Shown: piece after piece, positions 39,893 through 56,233 of the stretch
Numbering within the stretch: position 1 is the stretch's first letter
Layout of the letters: each line of letters begins with the position of its first letter
From: Pyrus communis
Taxonomy: Eukaryota; Streptophyta; Magnoliopsida; Rosales; Rosaceae
NCBI RefSeq assembly: GCF_963583255.1
Contig: NC_084813.1
Span: 18,853,799 to 18,917,798 of the forward strand
Direction: 5' to 3'
Length of the DNA: 64,000 nt
Made by a program: the position numbers and the translations under genes
The notes under the pieces: model-generated
What the model saw: only the letters and a program-made list of their open reading frames with translations
Told to the model about the DNA's origin: nothing
Database searches by the model: none

Positions 39893-42800
39893 TGACACAC
39901 CCCGACCGAAAATCAAGGCGTGCTGGCCGTCAAGTGAGGGTGATGTAGTCATGTGTACAGTAGAAAAACAAAAGATAATAATAAAAGTACGAATAAATAA
40001 AAACCAAACTACTAAATAAACTAATTAAAGTAATACACTATTGTGAGACTAAGTGTGATAAACATAATCAGAGCATAGAAAACCTAAGTGCAGTCCAGAA
40101 GAACGAATACTAAATATACAACACCCAAAGGTGATCCTACATTTGTGATGTTCTGTCAGAACCACCGTCAAGTTCTCGTGAACCACCAAAGCTGCTTCTA
40201 ACTAGAACCTGGAGGGGCGTAAAACAGAAAGTGTGAGTGGGCAAAAATAAAGCTTTTCAAAATCATTTCATTATCAAAAATTCTAACCCCTCGCCGTAAA
40301 ACCTGTATAGTTTCTTAAAAAAATAGAATATACACATATATCGAAAACATGTTTAGAAATATGCCAAGTCGAATGCCTCCACATAAAATGTAAGTAACCC
40401 AGGTAATGTTAATCAATGCAAGTAATATGTTAGCCGGAGTTATTGATAGGAGCATATTCATGCGACTTAAATGGCTTGTTCTCGTGCATTTACGTTATGT
40501 TTCTTTAGTTATTTTAGTACTTTAAGCTATTTTCGTGTGTTTGTAGGTTCTAAGGGCAAGGTATGCAAAAGGATGCCATTTGGAGCCTTTTGGAGCAAAT
40601 CAGAGATTGGAATGGATATCATATGCTTGGAGCCAAGAGGATGGACGAAATTGAAGACTTGAAGTAGGAAAGTTAAATCCTAAAAGACCTCATGTTTGAG
40701 CATCATTGAAGACTCCTACGCATTTTAGAACACAAAAACAACATTCCTTGCAACCTTAGGACATTGTCGTGTGTTTCCTTGTGTCTCCCTTCCTTGCCAT
40801 GCAAGGAAGGGCTTTGTTCCCTATTTTAACCACATATCATTCACTTATCATATCATACACTCCCACATATCATTACTTATCATCACCACTTATCACCTTT
40901 CTCCCAAAACCATTCACATGCATTCCATCCTTTAAAACATTGCACATGCACCCTTTATTCACTTCATCATATCAACACATTTCAGCCATTCCACATGCAT
41001 TTCCTTCATCATTTCACAACCTAATTCACATGCAAACACAATCTGCCATCATTCACACAAAACACCATCATTGCCGTGCACATTCACCTTCATTTCCAGA
41101 TTGTCCCCTTGCACATGCAGCCACATATTCATTGCACATGCATTTCCAACCCACATGCATCCTTTAATCATTCAAACATGCAGCCACATTCCCTCCTAGC
41201 TGTCATGTTCCCCCCATTTCACCTATAAATAAGCATCCATTGCATTCATTCTCATTCATACACATTTCAGTCACAAACACTCTTCCATTTCAGAATGTAG
41301 ACATTAAACCACCTTTGGCCGTGACTCTCCCTTACAATCCAAACACCATCCTTCCATTTTCACCACTCCCCAAACCATTCACACCATCAAACTACCCTTA
41401 GACCTTGTGCTACAACGAAGAGGAAGATAAGAGGGCCTAAACGTTCATACAATTCAAGTTTGAGTTGTTGGAATGTTTAGGTGTTTCTTTGATTTCAATG
41501 TTTAATTTCAATACTCTTTGTTTTGTACGTATGAGGAATGGAAGAGAAGAGTGCCTAAACGTTCATACAATTCAAGTTTGAGTTGTTGGAATGTTTAGGT
41601 GTTTCTTTGATTTCAAAGTTATGAGGAAATTCGAAATATATGTTTATGCTTGCATTTTGATTTGATTACTTCTAATTGCATTTCATAAGTTGTGGATTCA
41701 ATTTGTTTAACCGTTTGATTGATAACTTATTTATGTATGTTTATTGAGAATGCGCGCTTAATTTTCATGCATGAATATGACGCTAGAATATAAGTAAGTT
41801 TCACCTAATCGTTATGAACTTATATTCACAAGTAGTGGAGGTTGCTTATAAACAATCGCGTTAAATGAATTCTTGGCACGAGTTTCATGCTCATCATAGT
41901 AACGAATGCCTCGTCAACACTTATAGTTTTCATAATGCTTAATGATCTTTGATTGTATCTTTATTGTGCTGTTCACGTAAAGGACTTTTGGAGAATGTAG
42001 TGAATTGCGTTGCGCTAACCCATCCAATTCATTAACTTAAGGAAAACTTGACGGTTAATTTAAGCGGACCTAATTAACTTGGGGTGTTGAGAATTCATGG
42101 TTTATTGAAATGCAATTGGAAATCTTTTTATTATGCAAGTGTAACATGTGTGGAGATGAACCCCGTAGCTAACTTTCCATCTATTCAATTCCATCAATTT
42201 GTTCTTTCTTTTCTTGTTTCTGTTTTCATGTTTAATTTAACTTGTTGTTCAATTATGTTAAACATGTGGAACTAATTTCTTCTTAGTTAGAGGCGAATTT
42301 GAAGCCATGGACATATGTTGGTTATGATTTGATTTACTCCAGTTATGAATTCATGAACTTTAGATGTGGTTTACTTTTCTGTTTTGATTAAGAACTTGTT
42401 TATGTATGTGGGTTGAGGGTCGACACTTAATTTGCATGCCTAAACTTGATGCTAGGATATAAGGGAATTTCACCTAATCGTTATGAACTTATATTCATGA
42501 GTAGTAAAAATCGCTAGTCACGATTGTGTTTAGTAAACCCTAGGCTGGATTAACATGCGTATTCCATAGTTATGAATGCCTAATCGATGTTTATGATTTC
42601 CGTTGAACTTAATGATCTTTGTTGAATGTCTCTATCATGCGTATTCCATGTTAGGGACTTTGATTAGGAATAATTTGGTTGTAATGCGTATCCCATTCAA
42701 TCTAATGAATCTAGGGAAATCTGAAAGTTAATTTAAGCGGACCTAATTAACTTGGAGCATTGTCATTCATCGTTTGTTGAAGTCATAACTGGGAGTCAAA

Positions 42801-44727
42801 TTATATGCTTATGTTCATGTGTGGATAAGGAACCCTCTAACTAGTTTCTCATCATTCTTCGTTTTACAATCTGTTTTGTTTCCAAGTTTTTGTTTTGTTT
42901 TCAAATTCATCCAAAACCAATCCCCCTTTATTTTAAAGTGTTAGATTAGTTAGAAATACATTTAGTTTGTGTTTATAAGTGTTTTGATTCATTTTGTTTC
43001 CCAAATTCGTCCAAAGTACTCAAGATGCTCAAAACTGCCCAGAAAGTGTTTTTAAGGCAGTTTTGAGTGCTTTGGGTACTGTTTGAGTCTTTTGGTTTGT
43101 TTTAGTGTTTTAAAGTTTAGTTTTGCATTCTTTGAGTCTAGTATAGTATTTTATTTTGTGTTTTCACGTTTTTGAGTCAGTTTCCAAGTGATTTGCAATC
43201 CCTCCTAATCCCCAGTCCAGAACGATCCCTACTTATACATATACTACAATTGACAAAAAGAGGGTTTAATTTGTGTGCGTATAAATCTCGCATCAGTTAT
43301 CTAACGTGACCTGTACGGTTGAATCTAGAGCTCAAATCCCCAACTCACTAACTATACCTGCACACGAGTCGGAACCACCTAAAGTGGTATGTACGACAGG
43401 ACTGGGTGTAAATAAATACGCTCAAGTGCTACGATCACGTGAAGACTGGGCGAATAATCGCGGATCACCTACAAGTCAGAACCATCTATAGTGGTCTGTA
43501 CGAAAGGACTGTGCACCTAACTTGGATCCAAGATGAGCGTGTGGTGCGGGAGGTGAACATCACGTGAAGGATTGTGCCTTACTCTGGGCGGGAGCACTAA
43601 CACCGGGGGTGCAGGTTATGAGCTCTTAATGCATCTCACATAACCACTAATTCACAATCATAAACCATAAACTTACCTGGCACTTACCTGTGCGTCCGCA
43701 GCACTAAACATACATATATGCAACTACTAATGCATAAATAAATAGGCAAACGCTATGCATGGCATTTAAAACATATAAATATTCCATTTCATTTTCTGAG
43801 AAAAACCACAAGTATATAGGTATTTAAGGAAAACCAAAAGCCCACTCGTATGTGGAAGGGTCGTAGCCCCCAAGGCTCGAGTGACTGCGCTCGTCCTTAG
43901 GATAGGTCTCAACTATATGCGAAACAACTATAAAATCGTCAATTTAAAGCACATAACCAAAACTAGGTAATAACTTCTCATACAATGCTCAAATTGGATG
44001 TTTGGATACACCAACATGATCTACTCAACCTCACGAACATCCCCATATTTTTAAAATAATTTTTCGAGGCTCCACGCGTCGCGAGGGCACGGCCCTACGC
44101 ACCCCCACACGCGACCAAAACTGACAGATTCCCTAACCGCCGTTAGGGAATATTCCGTGAAAACTAACAGATTCTGTTAAAACTAACCTGACGCCGTTAA
44201 GAATATTCTATTAACTTAATGGAATATTCCCTTGTCTTCTCCGGTACCCTTCCGGTACCGTCGTCGTCGCCGAAAAACTGGAAAATTTTCAAATCTTAAT
44301 ATCTTACTCGTTTTTCAACCAAATTTCAAGAAACCAGTACCAAGTTGAAGCTCTTAACTTGTAGAACATTTCCTTACCTGTTTAAAGCCCCAAAGATCAC
44401 GAGATGTCGTCAGAGAAATTTAAGAAAAATCGGCCAAACTTGCAACTCACGATCCCAACGTCCAATTCCACCAAACGAACCATCCCGAGCTTCCTAAGGA
44501 CCTTACTAAGCTTCCTAAAAGCTTCAAATTCCCTGAAAGTCAATAATTCACGTGTGCATGAACAGTGACCAAATCGGAGATTCCTAGTTCGACGTGAAAT
44601 CGAAGGATTCCTTACCTGAAATTGGTATGGTTGAACTCGTATGATCCTCACGAACACAAGGCACCATTTTCCACCTTGATCCATCACGTTTGCAAGGGTT
44701 TTGAGTCTCGTCTGTACAAGTGAGAAT

Positions 44728-44758
<31 letters not shown>

Positions 44759-44915
44759 ACACGGGGGAAGGAGATGATGTGGATGTGGGTGAGTGTGTGG
44801 TCCAGATGCAACCAACAAAACCACAAAACAATCACCCCAAAATGACAAATAACTACCAAGGGCAAAATCGTTATTTCACACCTACAGTACAAATAATTCA
44901 GGACGGGTTGTCACA
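39893..44915. mobile_element. Non-autonomous TIR-like repeat, split by a solo LTR
   Basis: The left end TGACACACCCCGACC resembles TGTGACAACCCGTCC, the right end read on the other strand. Between them, minus the solo LTR, lie about 2.2 kb with blocks such as 'gaacctggaggggcgtaaaa' and 'taaagtggtatgtacgacag' and no transposase. 'ataatg' occurs at both edges, but target-site boundaries are ambiguous, so the superfamily is not assigned. A (GA)-rich tract lies at about 44726-44756. Confidence 0.5.
40444..43295. mobile_element. Solo LTR (2852 bp)
   Basis: Begins TGATAGGAGCATATTC, ends TATAAATCTCGCATCA, and is flanked by the perfect 5-bp duplication GTTAT (40439-40443 and 43296-43300), the mark of an LTR-retrotransposon insertion. 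No internal genes or second LTR are present, so the element recombined down to one LTR. The LTR contains internal duplications: an 80-bp block twice at about 41435 and 41540, and a longer imperfect repeat (41690-42070 against 42360-42760). A 132-codon frame at 40769-41167 is LTR sequence, not a gene. The length favours a Gypsy-type parent, but this is not proven. Confidence 0.8.
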
Positions 44916-45459
44916 ATAATGTTTCAATGTTTAATTATGTCTAATATAACAAATTGGGTAAAGTCACTTATTAGGACTATCTCAATTAAACAATATACGT
45001 ACATGAATATATGAAAAATGAAATAATGGAAGAAATAATCTGAAAGAAGTTAGACTACATATACCTTCTTCATTGGCGGTCGCAATTCGTGGCCTGCCCT
45101 TGGGCTGTCCCTGATCCCATTTTAATTAAATGGTAGAGGGTTTCATTTTCCAAGAGCCTCATAGCCATGAAACTTTTTCCAAGCATTTTCCATTCTCAAA
45201 GCCCTCTTTTCACTGTCTATTCACTGAGAACAAAAGTTTTATTGAGTCCATAAACACCCAAGCTTCTTATTTTCATCTTTAAAAGTTGGAAATTTTATCA
45301 TATATGATGTCATGTACCAAATTTTGAAAATTTATTCACTAACTTACTATAAAAAAAATATAAAACTTATTAAGTACTGATTTGGGACTGCTTAACTTTT
45401 TTTGTAAGTAGGGGTAAAAAAAAGTTAACTCAAATTTGTGTTTGGTAACTCGAGCAAAC

Positions 45460-45493
<34 letters not shown>

Positions 45494-46780
45494 TTTTTTA
45501 AATCATGACAATTCAAAGCAGTAAAAAAATAGCTTTTGCACAAACACCGCCGAACAGTAGCTGTTAATGAATTTTCAATGTGACTATCCTATCCTCCCTC
45601 TTCATCGTTCCTTTTTGCGCAGCAAACATTTTTTTTCCATCTCTTAGTTTGATTTCTCCCTCTCTTGTCTTCCACACATAAGTTCTGGATTCAACTTAAC
45701 TATTAGTTCTAAAACAACAAAAACAACTACATTTCGAGTCGAATCGTGCAAAGCATGAGCAACATATATATTACATTTACATAACAATTTAGCGTGATCA
45801 TTTTGCAATTTGCCAGCATCCTTAAACAGATTCACGAGCAATTTTTCGGTTTACCATAAACACAGTCACATGACATTACCATTTGACTCAAATTAGAACA
45901 TATTTGTGGATGTAAATTTCTGTCATCTATTCCTTTGACGAAAATGCACCTGCAAAATAATAACACATTTGATTAAGGCAAAAGCCTCATGCACCCATGA
46001 TGAATTTTGGGGGGAGGGGGGTGAGGGGGGTTTGGCCAAAGAATCTTCGATGCCAAAGTTAGAATTATGAAAAGAATGTGTTTAGGAGTTTTCGGGTAGT
46101 AAATGACTTAACATTTTAGTGGGATAAGAGGGGTATTATTAGGAGAATGGTTGGCCCTTTGGGTGGATAGTGTAGTATAATATCTTGCAATTAACATAGC
46201 AATTACTCCTAATTTAAACAAGAAGTATTGGGAGTTACCTTTTGAATAAAATCAATCTGGGATTGATGAGGAGTGATGAGAGGAATATGAAATAAATTCC
46301 ATATTGATCACCTTTTACTTTTCCTTGATTGAGCCGTTATTATCCATTGCATGCGCATGAGAATTCTGGTGTGCCAAAGGTAATCTCGTCATTCTTGTCC
46401 AAAAATTCCACGTGTCACTTCCACTATTTTTGGGATTATTTTTGGCTCTACAAATGCCCTCACACATGCTGGGTTGCTCGCAGGTAAGGGCAGTAGGTGT
46501 AGAGATCCCCAACTTTGATGCATACACTTAGACTTGGAATTAGATGTTTCTAGGAAAGGGAAATAAATCGTCACCAAAGCCTATTTAAGCCTACCTCAAG
46601 TAGGGGATTAAATCAACTTCAGAGGGCAATCATTTATCACTACAAGAAAGAGAGAAAGCTAGAGGATATTTGTTCCCCCTCCCCTAGTATTTTTCTTTGC
46701 TTGCCCATGCAAAGAACCGTCTTTCGTTAATTTCTTTGTCTTCTCTGTGTCGCACCAAGGTAAGAAAAACTTAATTTTCT
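44916..46780. other. Intergenic, no gene supported
   Basis: Contains a (GT)n microsatellite at about 45461-45490 and a G-run near 46010-46030. A TATTTAAG at 46582-46589 followed by a CT-rich stretch may be part of an LTR promoter, but no LTR ends could be drawn. Confidence 0.4.
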
Positions 46781-46789
46781 TTGTCTTCT

Positions 46790-46996
46790 TCTTGGGTGGT
46801 GCTGTCACGGGGCAACCTTTGGGGTGGTGCTATCGCGGGGTAACCTTTGGGATGGTGCGGCATGTTGGCTGGCAGAGGCAAAGAGTCAGCTCGGCGTGGG
46901 CCAAGGAGGTGGTGTGGCAAGGGCCACAGATTGGCTAGAGCCAAGGGATGGCTCAGTATGGGTCAAGGAAGTAGCGTGACACGAGCCACGATTTTG
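46790..46996. repeat. Short GC-rich tandem repeats
   Basis: A unit of about 31 bp ('tggtgctatcgcggggtaac' type) is repeated about two and a half times. It is followed by two units of about 65 bp built on 'ggcaagggccacagattggc' and relatives. Confidence 0.6.
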
Positions 46997-47335
46997 GCTG
47001 CTCAGCTTGGTTGAAGTGTCTCGCAAAACTTTTAGCCATAAAACCGTCTATTGGGCACGCTGCTTCAAAAAAGGCTAATGAACCCACAAAGTCACTATGG
47101 TCGTGAGTTTTGGCTTCTTGGGGCGTCAAGATGTTGAGTTCGTCATTAGCTGCTACCCCCCTGACCATTTGCTGCTTAACTGGTATTCGAGTATTTGATC
47201 ATTTGAGCTGTGTCGCCTACATCACAACATGATAAAGATCTGTGGAATATGAAAATCGTTAACTAATCACATCAAAATAAGTAGTTGTGTGGAAATTCAT
47301 GGCCAGTTTGTCCCTTTCCGGTGAAGAGTAGACCT

Positions 47336-47985
47336 AGGTGGGTGTCAAAGAATTAGTTTATCCTTTTACACCGGAGAGCATACCCAGATGGGTGTTAGGG
47401 AATTGGTTTACCCTCTCGCACTGGAGAGCTTACCCAGATGGGTATCGAGGAACTGGTTTATCCTCTCGCACTGAAAAGCATACTCAGTTGGGTGTTGGGG
47501 AATTGGTTTATCCTCTCGTTTTGGAGAGCAGACCCAGATGGTTGTCAGAGAATTAGTTTACCCTCTCGCACTGGAGAGAAATTAGTTTACCCTCTTGCAC
47601 TGAAGAGTTTACCCAGATGGATGTCGGAGAATTAGTTTACCCTCTCGCGCTTAAGAGCAATTAGTTAACCCTTTTGCACTAGAGAGCTTACGTAGATACG
47701 TGTCAGGGGATTGGCTTACCCTCTCGCACTGGAGAGCTTACCCAGATGGGTGTCGAGGAATTAGTTTACCCTCTCGCATTAGGAGCAATTAGTTTACCCT
47801 TTCGCACAGAAGAGTTTACCCATATAGGTGTCGAGGGATTGGTTTACCCTTTCGCACTGAAGAGCAACTAGTTTACCCTCTTGCGCTGAAAAGCTTACCC
47901 AGATGGGTGTCGGGGAATTAGTTTACCCTCTCACGTTTGAGAGCAATTAGTTTACCCTATTTCACTGTAGAGCATATAAGTCGTC
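47336..47985. repeat. Minisatellite, about 50-bp unit
   Basis: Roughly a dozen units of the pattern 'gaattagtttaccctctcgc', 'actggagagcttacccagat', 'gggtgtcg', with some shortened units lacking the 'acccagatgggtgtc' half. Frames through it (47338-47635) are repeat translations. It lies 80 bp before the start of duplication copy 2. Confidence 0.9.
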
Positions 47986-48498
47986 GTTGTGAGCACAGCT
48001 GAGGAAAACTAGACCGCTAGACAACTGAAATAATCCTCAGCCTGTGAGATCTTGTTCGGCGATCTATTTTCTGCCCAAATTATGTTTTTCACAGGATCAT
48101 TATTGTGTTTATAGATAATATATCAATAAGAATATACTACAAACATTACCAGTTACACTTCATGTTGTTTATGGCCCATATGCTCATGTATAAGTAGTCA
48201 ACGATCGTTACATCCAATAGCACCTTGTTTTGACTCAATTTGATGAGGTCCCGAGTTCAAATTAATTTGTTGACGAAAGTTGTTGAATGGAAAATAATTC
48301 ATCTATAAAATTAACTGGAAACTGGCCAAAGTAACAAATAGACTAATTTCATGTCCTTGTAGTCTTGAATTATGCACCTCACCCTTATAAGAAAGATGCG
48401 ATCAACAATGTAGTGATGACAACATTATATTAATGAAAATTGGATGGTCCATTGTAGAAAAGTCCTATTAGATTGAATCATGAATTTAATATGTGTCA

Positions 48499-51069
<2,571 letters not shown>

Positions 51070-51221
51070 GGACAAAGTTGTAAGCTCGAGCGACTGGGGT
51101 TTGATTCTTGTTCAGTGTATGGTGAACTAAGATGGTGATGGGTGTCCAACTCTACACCACGGGGATAATATATATAGAGAGGAAAGAGAGAGGGTACATA
51201 TGTTACACGTCTATATACCAT

Positions 51222-53383
51222 AGATTATTACTGTCGGTTGAATCAACTTTGTCAGAGAGGTCAGCTGGTCTAGGATCTAGACCCACAGTCTAGGGATACA
51301 GAGGAGAGGAGAGAAGAGGGAGAGATTGTAATCCCATCAACTTTGTTACAGCAACGATTATTGTATTAATAAGGTAAAAAAGATTTAGAGCATTTCGCAA
51401 TTTATATTCTTATGTTCGAGTTTTAAAAAGGTCGTCGCTTTTGGTTTTCATCTCCAATTCAAAATCTTATGTTTGTTTGGAGACTTGAATACAATATTAG
51501 TTATATGTTTTTAATGCATTATTATCTTACGAGTATATATAGTTATGTGAATATATATACATATATATATATATATATTTGATACAATAGACATTTTATT
51601 ATCGAGATAGCGATTATAAAAAATACATATAATATTTATAAGGCAGTATCCAATTTTAGACCTATTCTTGTATTTTGAGTTCTAAATTTCAGTTTTAACC
51701 ATTTGGGTATACACATTCGAAATGGTTGGAATCAAAATTCAATCTTATTTCGCTAGAAATTCAAATATGAGTCCTAATTTTTAAGTATTCCACGCATTGG
51801 AGATGTTTTACTTTATATTTGGAGTTCTAAATCTCCAATACATTAGAGATGCTTTTATGATTATGGGTTCAAGTGTATGTTAAGGAAAGTAATTTCAGCA
51901 CATAATTTATTTTCTTTTTACACATATTTGTTTATTCTTGATTTTTAAATTGAATAAACAAAAAAAGTTAAGGGACATAAATAAATATGTGCAAAAAGAA
52001 GAAATTGGGTGCATACATCATTTTCTTATGTATTTTCCATGGATTTGAAATCTTACAAAACGTTGCACACTTTAATACATAAAAGAGAATGCCAACTAGA
52101 GACTCAAAAGTACGATACTTTCTGTCATTTCACAATTTAACATTAATTTTTGTGTCCGTCTTATAAATATTTTGATAAAAAAAAATGAAATTACAGAGAG
52201 TCGAGAATCCAATTTTTAAAAGAACCTTCTTAACATTTCTCTACATAAAATTAAAAAGTTTACTTAATTGCCAAATCAACGTTCCCGACATACATGCTTA
52301 TGCATGCTCTCTGTTACATTTTTTTTTTTCATAGTTACGTACAAACACCAGTCACACCACCCAAATTTCTGTCACACAAAAGCTTTGAGTCTTTGCTTGC
52401 GACGTAAAAATTTTCAAAATGTTAGGTATTTAAGCAGGTACTTTACGTATCATAAAATAAATGAAGGAACAAAAAAAAATATCATTTTTTTCATGTGTAT
52501 TATAATATGTGAAATACCGTTTAAACACTCAATGCTTAAATCTCTCGTCCGCGACATCCCTACCCACCTGCTGCGCAGGAGAGAAGGAGCTTCGCATATT
52601 TAATAGGGCGACAATTAGGCTTATACCTAAGCACATAAAGAAAGCTATATTAATCAAAGTCATTGCACGATAACACAAGTTACAGTATCTTTCAAGGATC
52701 AAGGTCGGCTAATCCACGTTTCCACTTTGACTTATCATATTGTATCAAGGATCAAGGTCGACTAAAATTCAAAGCCCCCGTAGATTATTTGTGAAGTTTG
52801 TTAGCTACACTGATTAAGAGCATATGCTTATTTTATATATTTAGTACTTATAAAAAGGCCTAATTACAAACACATTGATGTAAAAAGACAAATAGATCTT
52901 CATGTAACGTCAGTTTAGCATTCCAAACAAAAGCACTGGGGAGGAGAAGAACTAATCATCATATATATATATATATATATTCTTGCAAAAAACGAAGAAT
53001 TAAATTGAAACTTGAAATCTGATACCAGTACTTTTAGGGCAGTGCTATTTTCACTCCCAAAAAGCTTCTTGCCCTTCTCTGAAAAGTGTTAAAAAAATAT
53101 TATTTATATGTATAATACTTCCAAAGAGGCATGAAGTTTTCTGAAAATTGCAAATAACGCTCCCCTTTAATCTAATATAGTCATCTCTTTTCTTTTTTGC
53201 CTCCTTTTGCTGCACATGACCGGGAAGGGAGAGATTCACATGTATCATATATATCTGTTAGTGCGGCGTTTAGGCCCTAATACAAAAATCATTAACATAT
53301 GCATGCGATTAGAATTAAGCCACATCAACGATGTTTAATTATAAAAGGTTACCTTTACTTGTTGTTCAATGTGTTTATAATTA
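51222..53383. other. Copy of the CYP724 upstream flank, no gene seen
   Basis: Corresponds to 9385-11546. I see no base difference from copy 1 here. Confidence 0.6.
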
Positions 53384-53774
53384 AATGGGTGCGGATTGTG
53401 GTACTATTTTTTTACACAATTTTTGACATATTTTTGTGGGGCCACTACTGTGTAATGTATATTCAACGATCTGAATCGTCCATCTTTTGGAGCATTGTTC
53501 ATAGATCATCATTGCTAAAAATTAGACAAATCTTAAACTATGAAGACATTCATTTGTAGTGAAGGAAATTGACGAATACGATTCTACAAAAAAACCCTAA
53601 ACTCTTAATCAACAGTCATACGGTTTCGAATTTGGATGATTTTTTGTGACATTTGAGCGAAGACTTAAAAGATAGACGATTTGAACCATTAAAATACATT
53701 ACAGAGTAGAGCCCACAAAAATAAGTATAAAAATTTATGTAAAAAAAAAAATAGTGTTACAGATCCACCATAGT
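53384..53774. mobile_element. Long-TIR MITE (copy 2)
   Basis: Counterpart of 11547-11937. It differs by A-run lengths (one A fewer near 53588, one more near 53742). Confidence 0.7.
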
Positions 53775-54621
53775 TATAATATATAAATTACTACTTATCA
53801 TCGAGGTCACAGACGTGCAAACCCAACCCTTATATTTGGTGCTCTTTCATTTATTTCTTCTTCTTTTCTTTTCTTTTTATAACCAATACATGGATGAACT
53901 AGCTAGCTAGATTGAGCAGCACATGGACACCCTATTGGAAGAACCTTTATTGATGTTGCAAGTTCTAAGTTTTATCCTTTTTCAACCAAAAACAAAATAA
54001 AATTAAAAGTTTTACCTTTTGTAATAAATTATATATTAAGATGCAATTATTGTGATGTTAACAAAAACAAAATGTACAAGTAGAAAAATTAATCCTATAT
54101 ATTCCTGGCCACAAAAGTACAACAATTAACAAAGTAACATATGATGGATTGTCTTTGATTTCTTCTTCTTAAATCTGTTGGGATTAGAGTAGTATATAAA
54201 GTCATCCACAACACTAGAACAGATTGTGTAGTATTGTGGAAGAAGCTGATCTTTAGTATATTTGTAACTTTTTTGCCTACCAAACAATTTTTATATTTTA
54301 CTTTTGGAGGGAAAAAAAAAAAAACAAGTATTCGTTCACGTACCAAAAGCTCTATCTTATTTGCATGTAACTATAAATGCACCAAAAAAATTAAAAGTTT
54401 CAATTTTAGTTATAGAAATGAAGTCTATGCCAACAAGCAAGATGACATTTAAGTTTCAACTCGAACCATGTTGATAATGCAATGGCTCAAATTCAGGGAT
54501 TTTTATCAAGATTGGTCCCTTAAATTGAAAATAAAAAATTTATCAATTTCATTTGTGAAATGGCTCTCACAAATCAATTTGGTCTTTTTGTTAACTTGCT
54601 ATTAATTTTTTTCATTAGTGT

Positions 54622-56065
54622 ATTGATGTGGCACACGAGCAAGGACCGATCTACCTGGGACAAGGGTCAGTTGACCCTGTCCGCCCCCCCTGCCCCCCAG
54701 CTTAGAAATTCTCCATAGAAGAGTTGGGTGTTGCCTTTGAGAATCTGAGATGCCCTTGAAAGTTGCCCACTACCTACTCGATGAAAAGCCTTTATGGGCA
54801 TTGTGTAGGGTAGCTGCTAACCTCATGCTTTTGTATGCATTGCTATGACATCCTTCGATAGGCTCACTTGGCATGTGTTGTCATTTTTCGGCTTGCTCAC
54901 TCAAAAGTTATTGACATCAGTCAACATGCTCGTTCGAAAGTTATTGGCATATGTCGACAAGCCCTAAGTATGACTTAGCAAATAACCTCAGACCCACCAA
55001 AACTCAATGAAATGCTAATTTGCTTGCTATTTTGTCCAATAAAAATTTGTGTGATGTGCGCCCTTGTCTGATTGACCACATATATCCTGGATCCGGCATT
55101 GCCTCACATCTAAAGCTTGGTGGGTTTAGGCGATGAACCAGCGGAGAACACCTGTTTCATCGTGATGGTCTTGGGGCTGAGGAAGCTGAGGGTGTGAGAC
55201 GACGGCTGAGAAACTTGCTGCTAGTGGTAGTTTTCCCAAGGGAATTGGGGTTCTTGTGATTGGATCTGAATATGGGGTTGCTGGCTGGCTGGTGGTGTTT
55301 TCTTGTTTTTGTTTTCAGTTTTTTTATTTTTGCTTGAAATATTAATAAATTTGATTTTTATGATTAATTCATGTGACGTCCTATGATTGGTTATTTGGAA
55401 TTTATTTGGTTGCCACATCAACACACTAATAGAAAATTTAAAGATTATTTTGATTGAAATGTACAATTTTATAGATTAAATGTAATAAATATATATTTTA
55501 GTTTTCACTCTAATATTTTCTTCTTAATGACATATAGACTTCTATTTGCCCCAAACACAAGAACATAAGTAAAAACTTGCGTCCGCTACGTACTTAGTTG
55601 CTTTGATACATATGGGATTCGAGCATTGCATGCAAATGCAGTAAACTAACACAAGTTACGTAATAACAAAATAAAAATAAATAAAAAAGAAGCTAGTTGC
55701 AGAAGAAAGAATTTACTTCGATTCTGTAGGAAAAGTTACAAATAAAATAGTGGACCACGTACGCAAGCCGTGGCTCAACTCGCTTTTGGCATGCAATGGG
55801 CATGGATCCAAAGAGGAAAGAAACAATTCCAGGCCGAAAGAACAAGAAGATTTTTAATCTTTTTTTTTTTTGGTTCAAAGATTTGAAATCTAGTTTGTAG
55901 TATTGTTGGGGTGATTCCACTGAGTCAAAGCACAGATTGCAATATATGCTTCTTGGGTTCCTCAATTGTATTATTTCTTATATACAGGGACCGTTTTCGT
56001 TGTTTCTTTGTACATCATTTCACTCGTGGGCACCAAAAGATCTGAGGCATAATCCCAACATAATG
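54622..56065. other. Copy of 12785-14228, no gene seen
   Basis: Includes the GC-richer segment of unknown origin (54622-55112). Scattered single-base differences from copy 1. Confidence 0.5.
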
Positions 56066-56233
56066 AAGAGATTTTTCAGTGTGATCGGTGTACGAGATGG
56101 TACATCACGTATTATTATATAAATAGTAGGATATGTGTATTAAAATATTAATAACTTAAAAAATGAAATTTCTCACCATATTAAAACACGTGATACACCA
56201 CTTATGTTCCTGTCACAACTAAAAATTTCTTCA
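56066..56233. mobile_element. Small hAT-like MITE (copy 2)
   Basis: Counterpart of 14229-14396, with about five substitutions. Confidence 0.65.

Noticed and set aside
40769..41167. 132-codon frame
   Set aside because: Lies inside the solo LTR and is rich in His/Thr/Pro from simple sequence; not a gene.
45065..45150. Minus-strand stretch encoding QPKGRPRIATANEEG next to a GT
   Set aside because: Looks like an AT-hook-bearing exon end, but the frame has stops just upstream and no other exon is nearby; not enough to call a gene.
47338..47635. Two repetitive frames
   Set aside because: Translation of the 50-bp minisatellite; no start context or homology.
47336..47985. Possible CRISPR-like spaced repeat
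   Set aside because: Units are contiguous and imperfect without unique spacers, and the host is a plant; it is a minisatellite.
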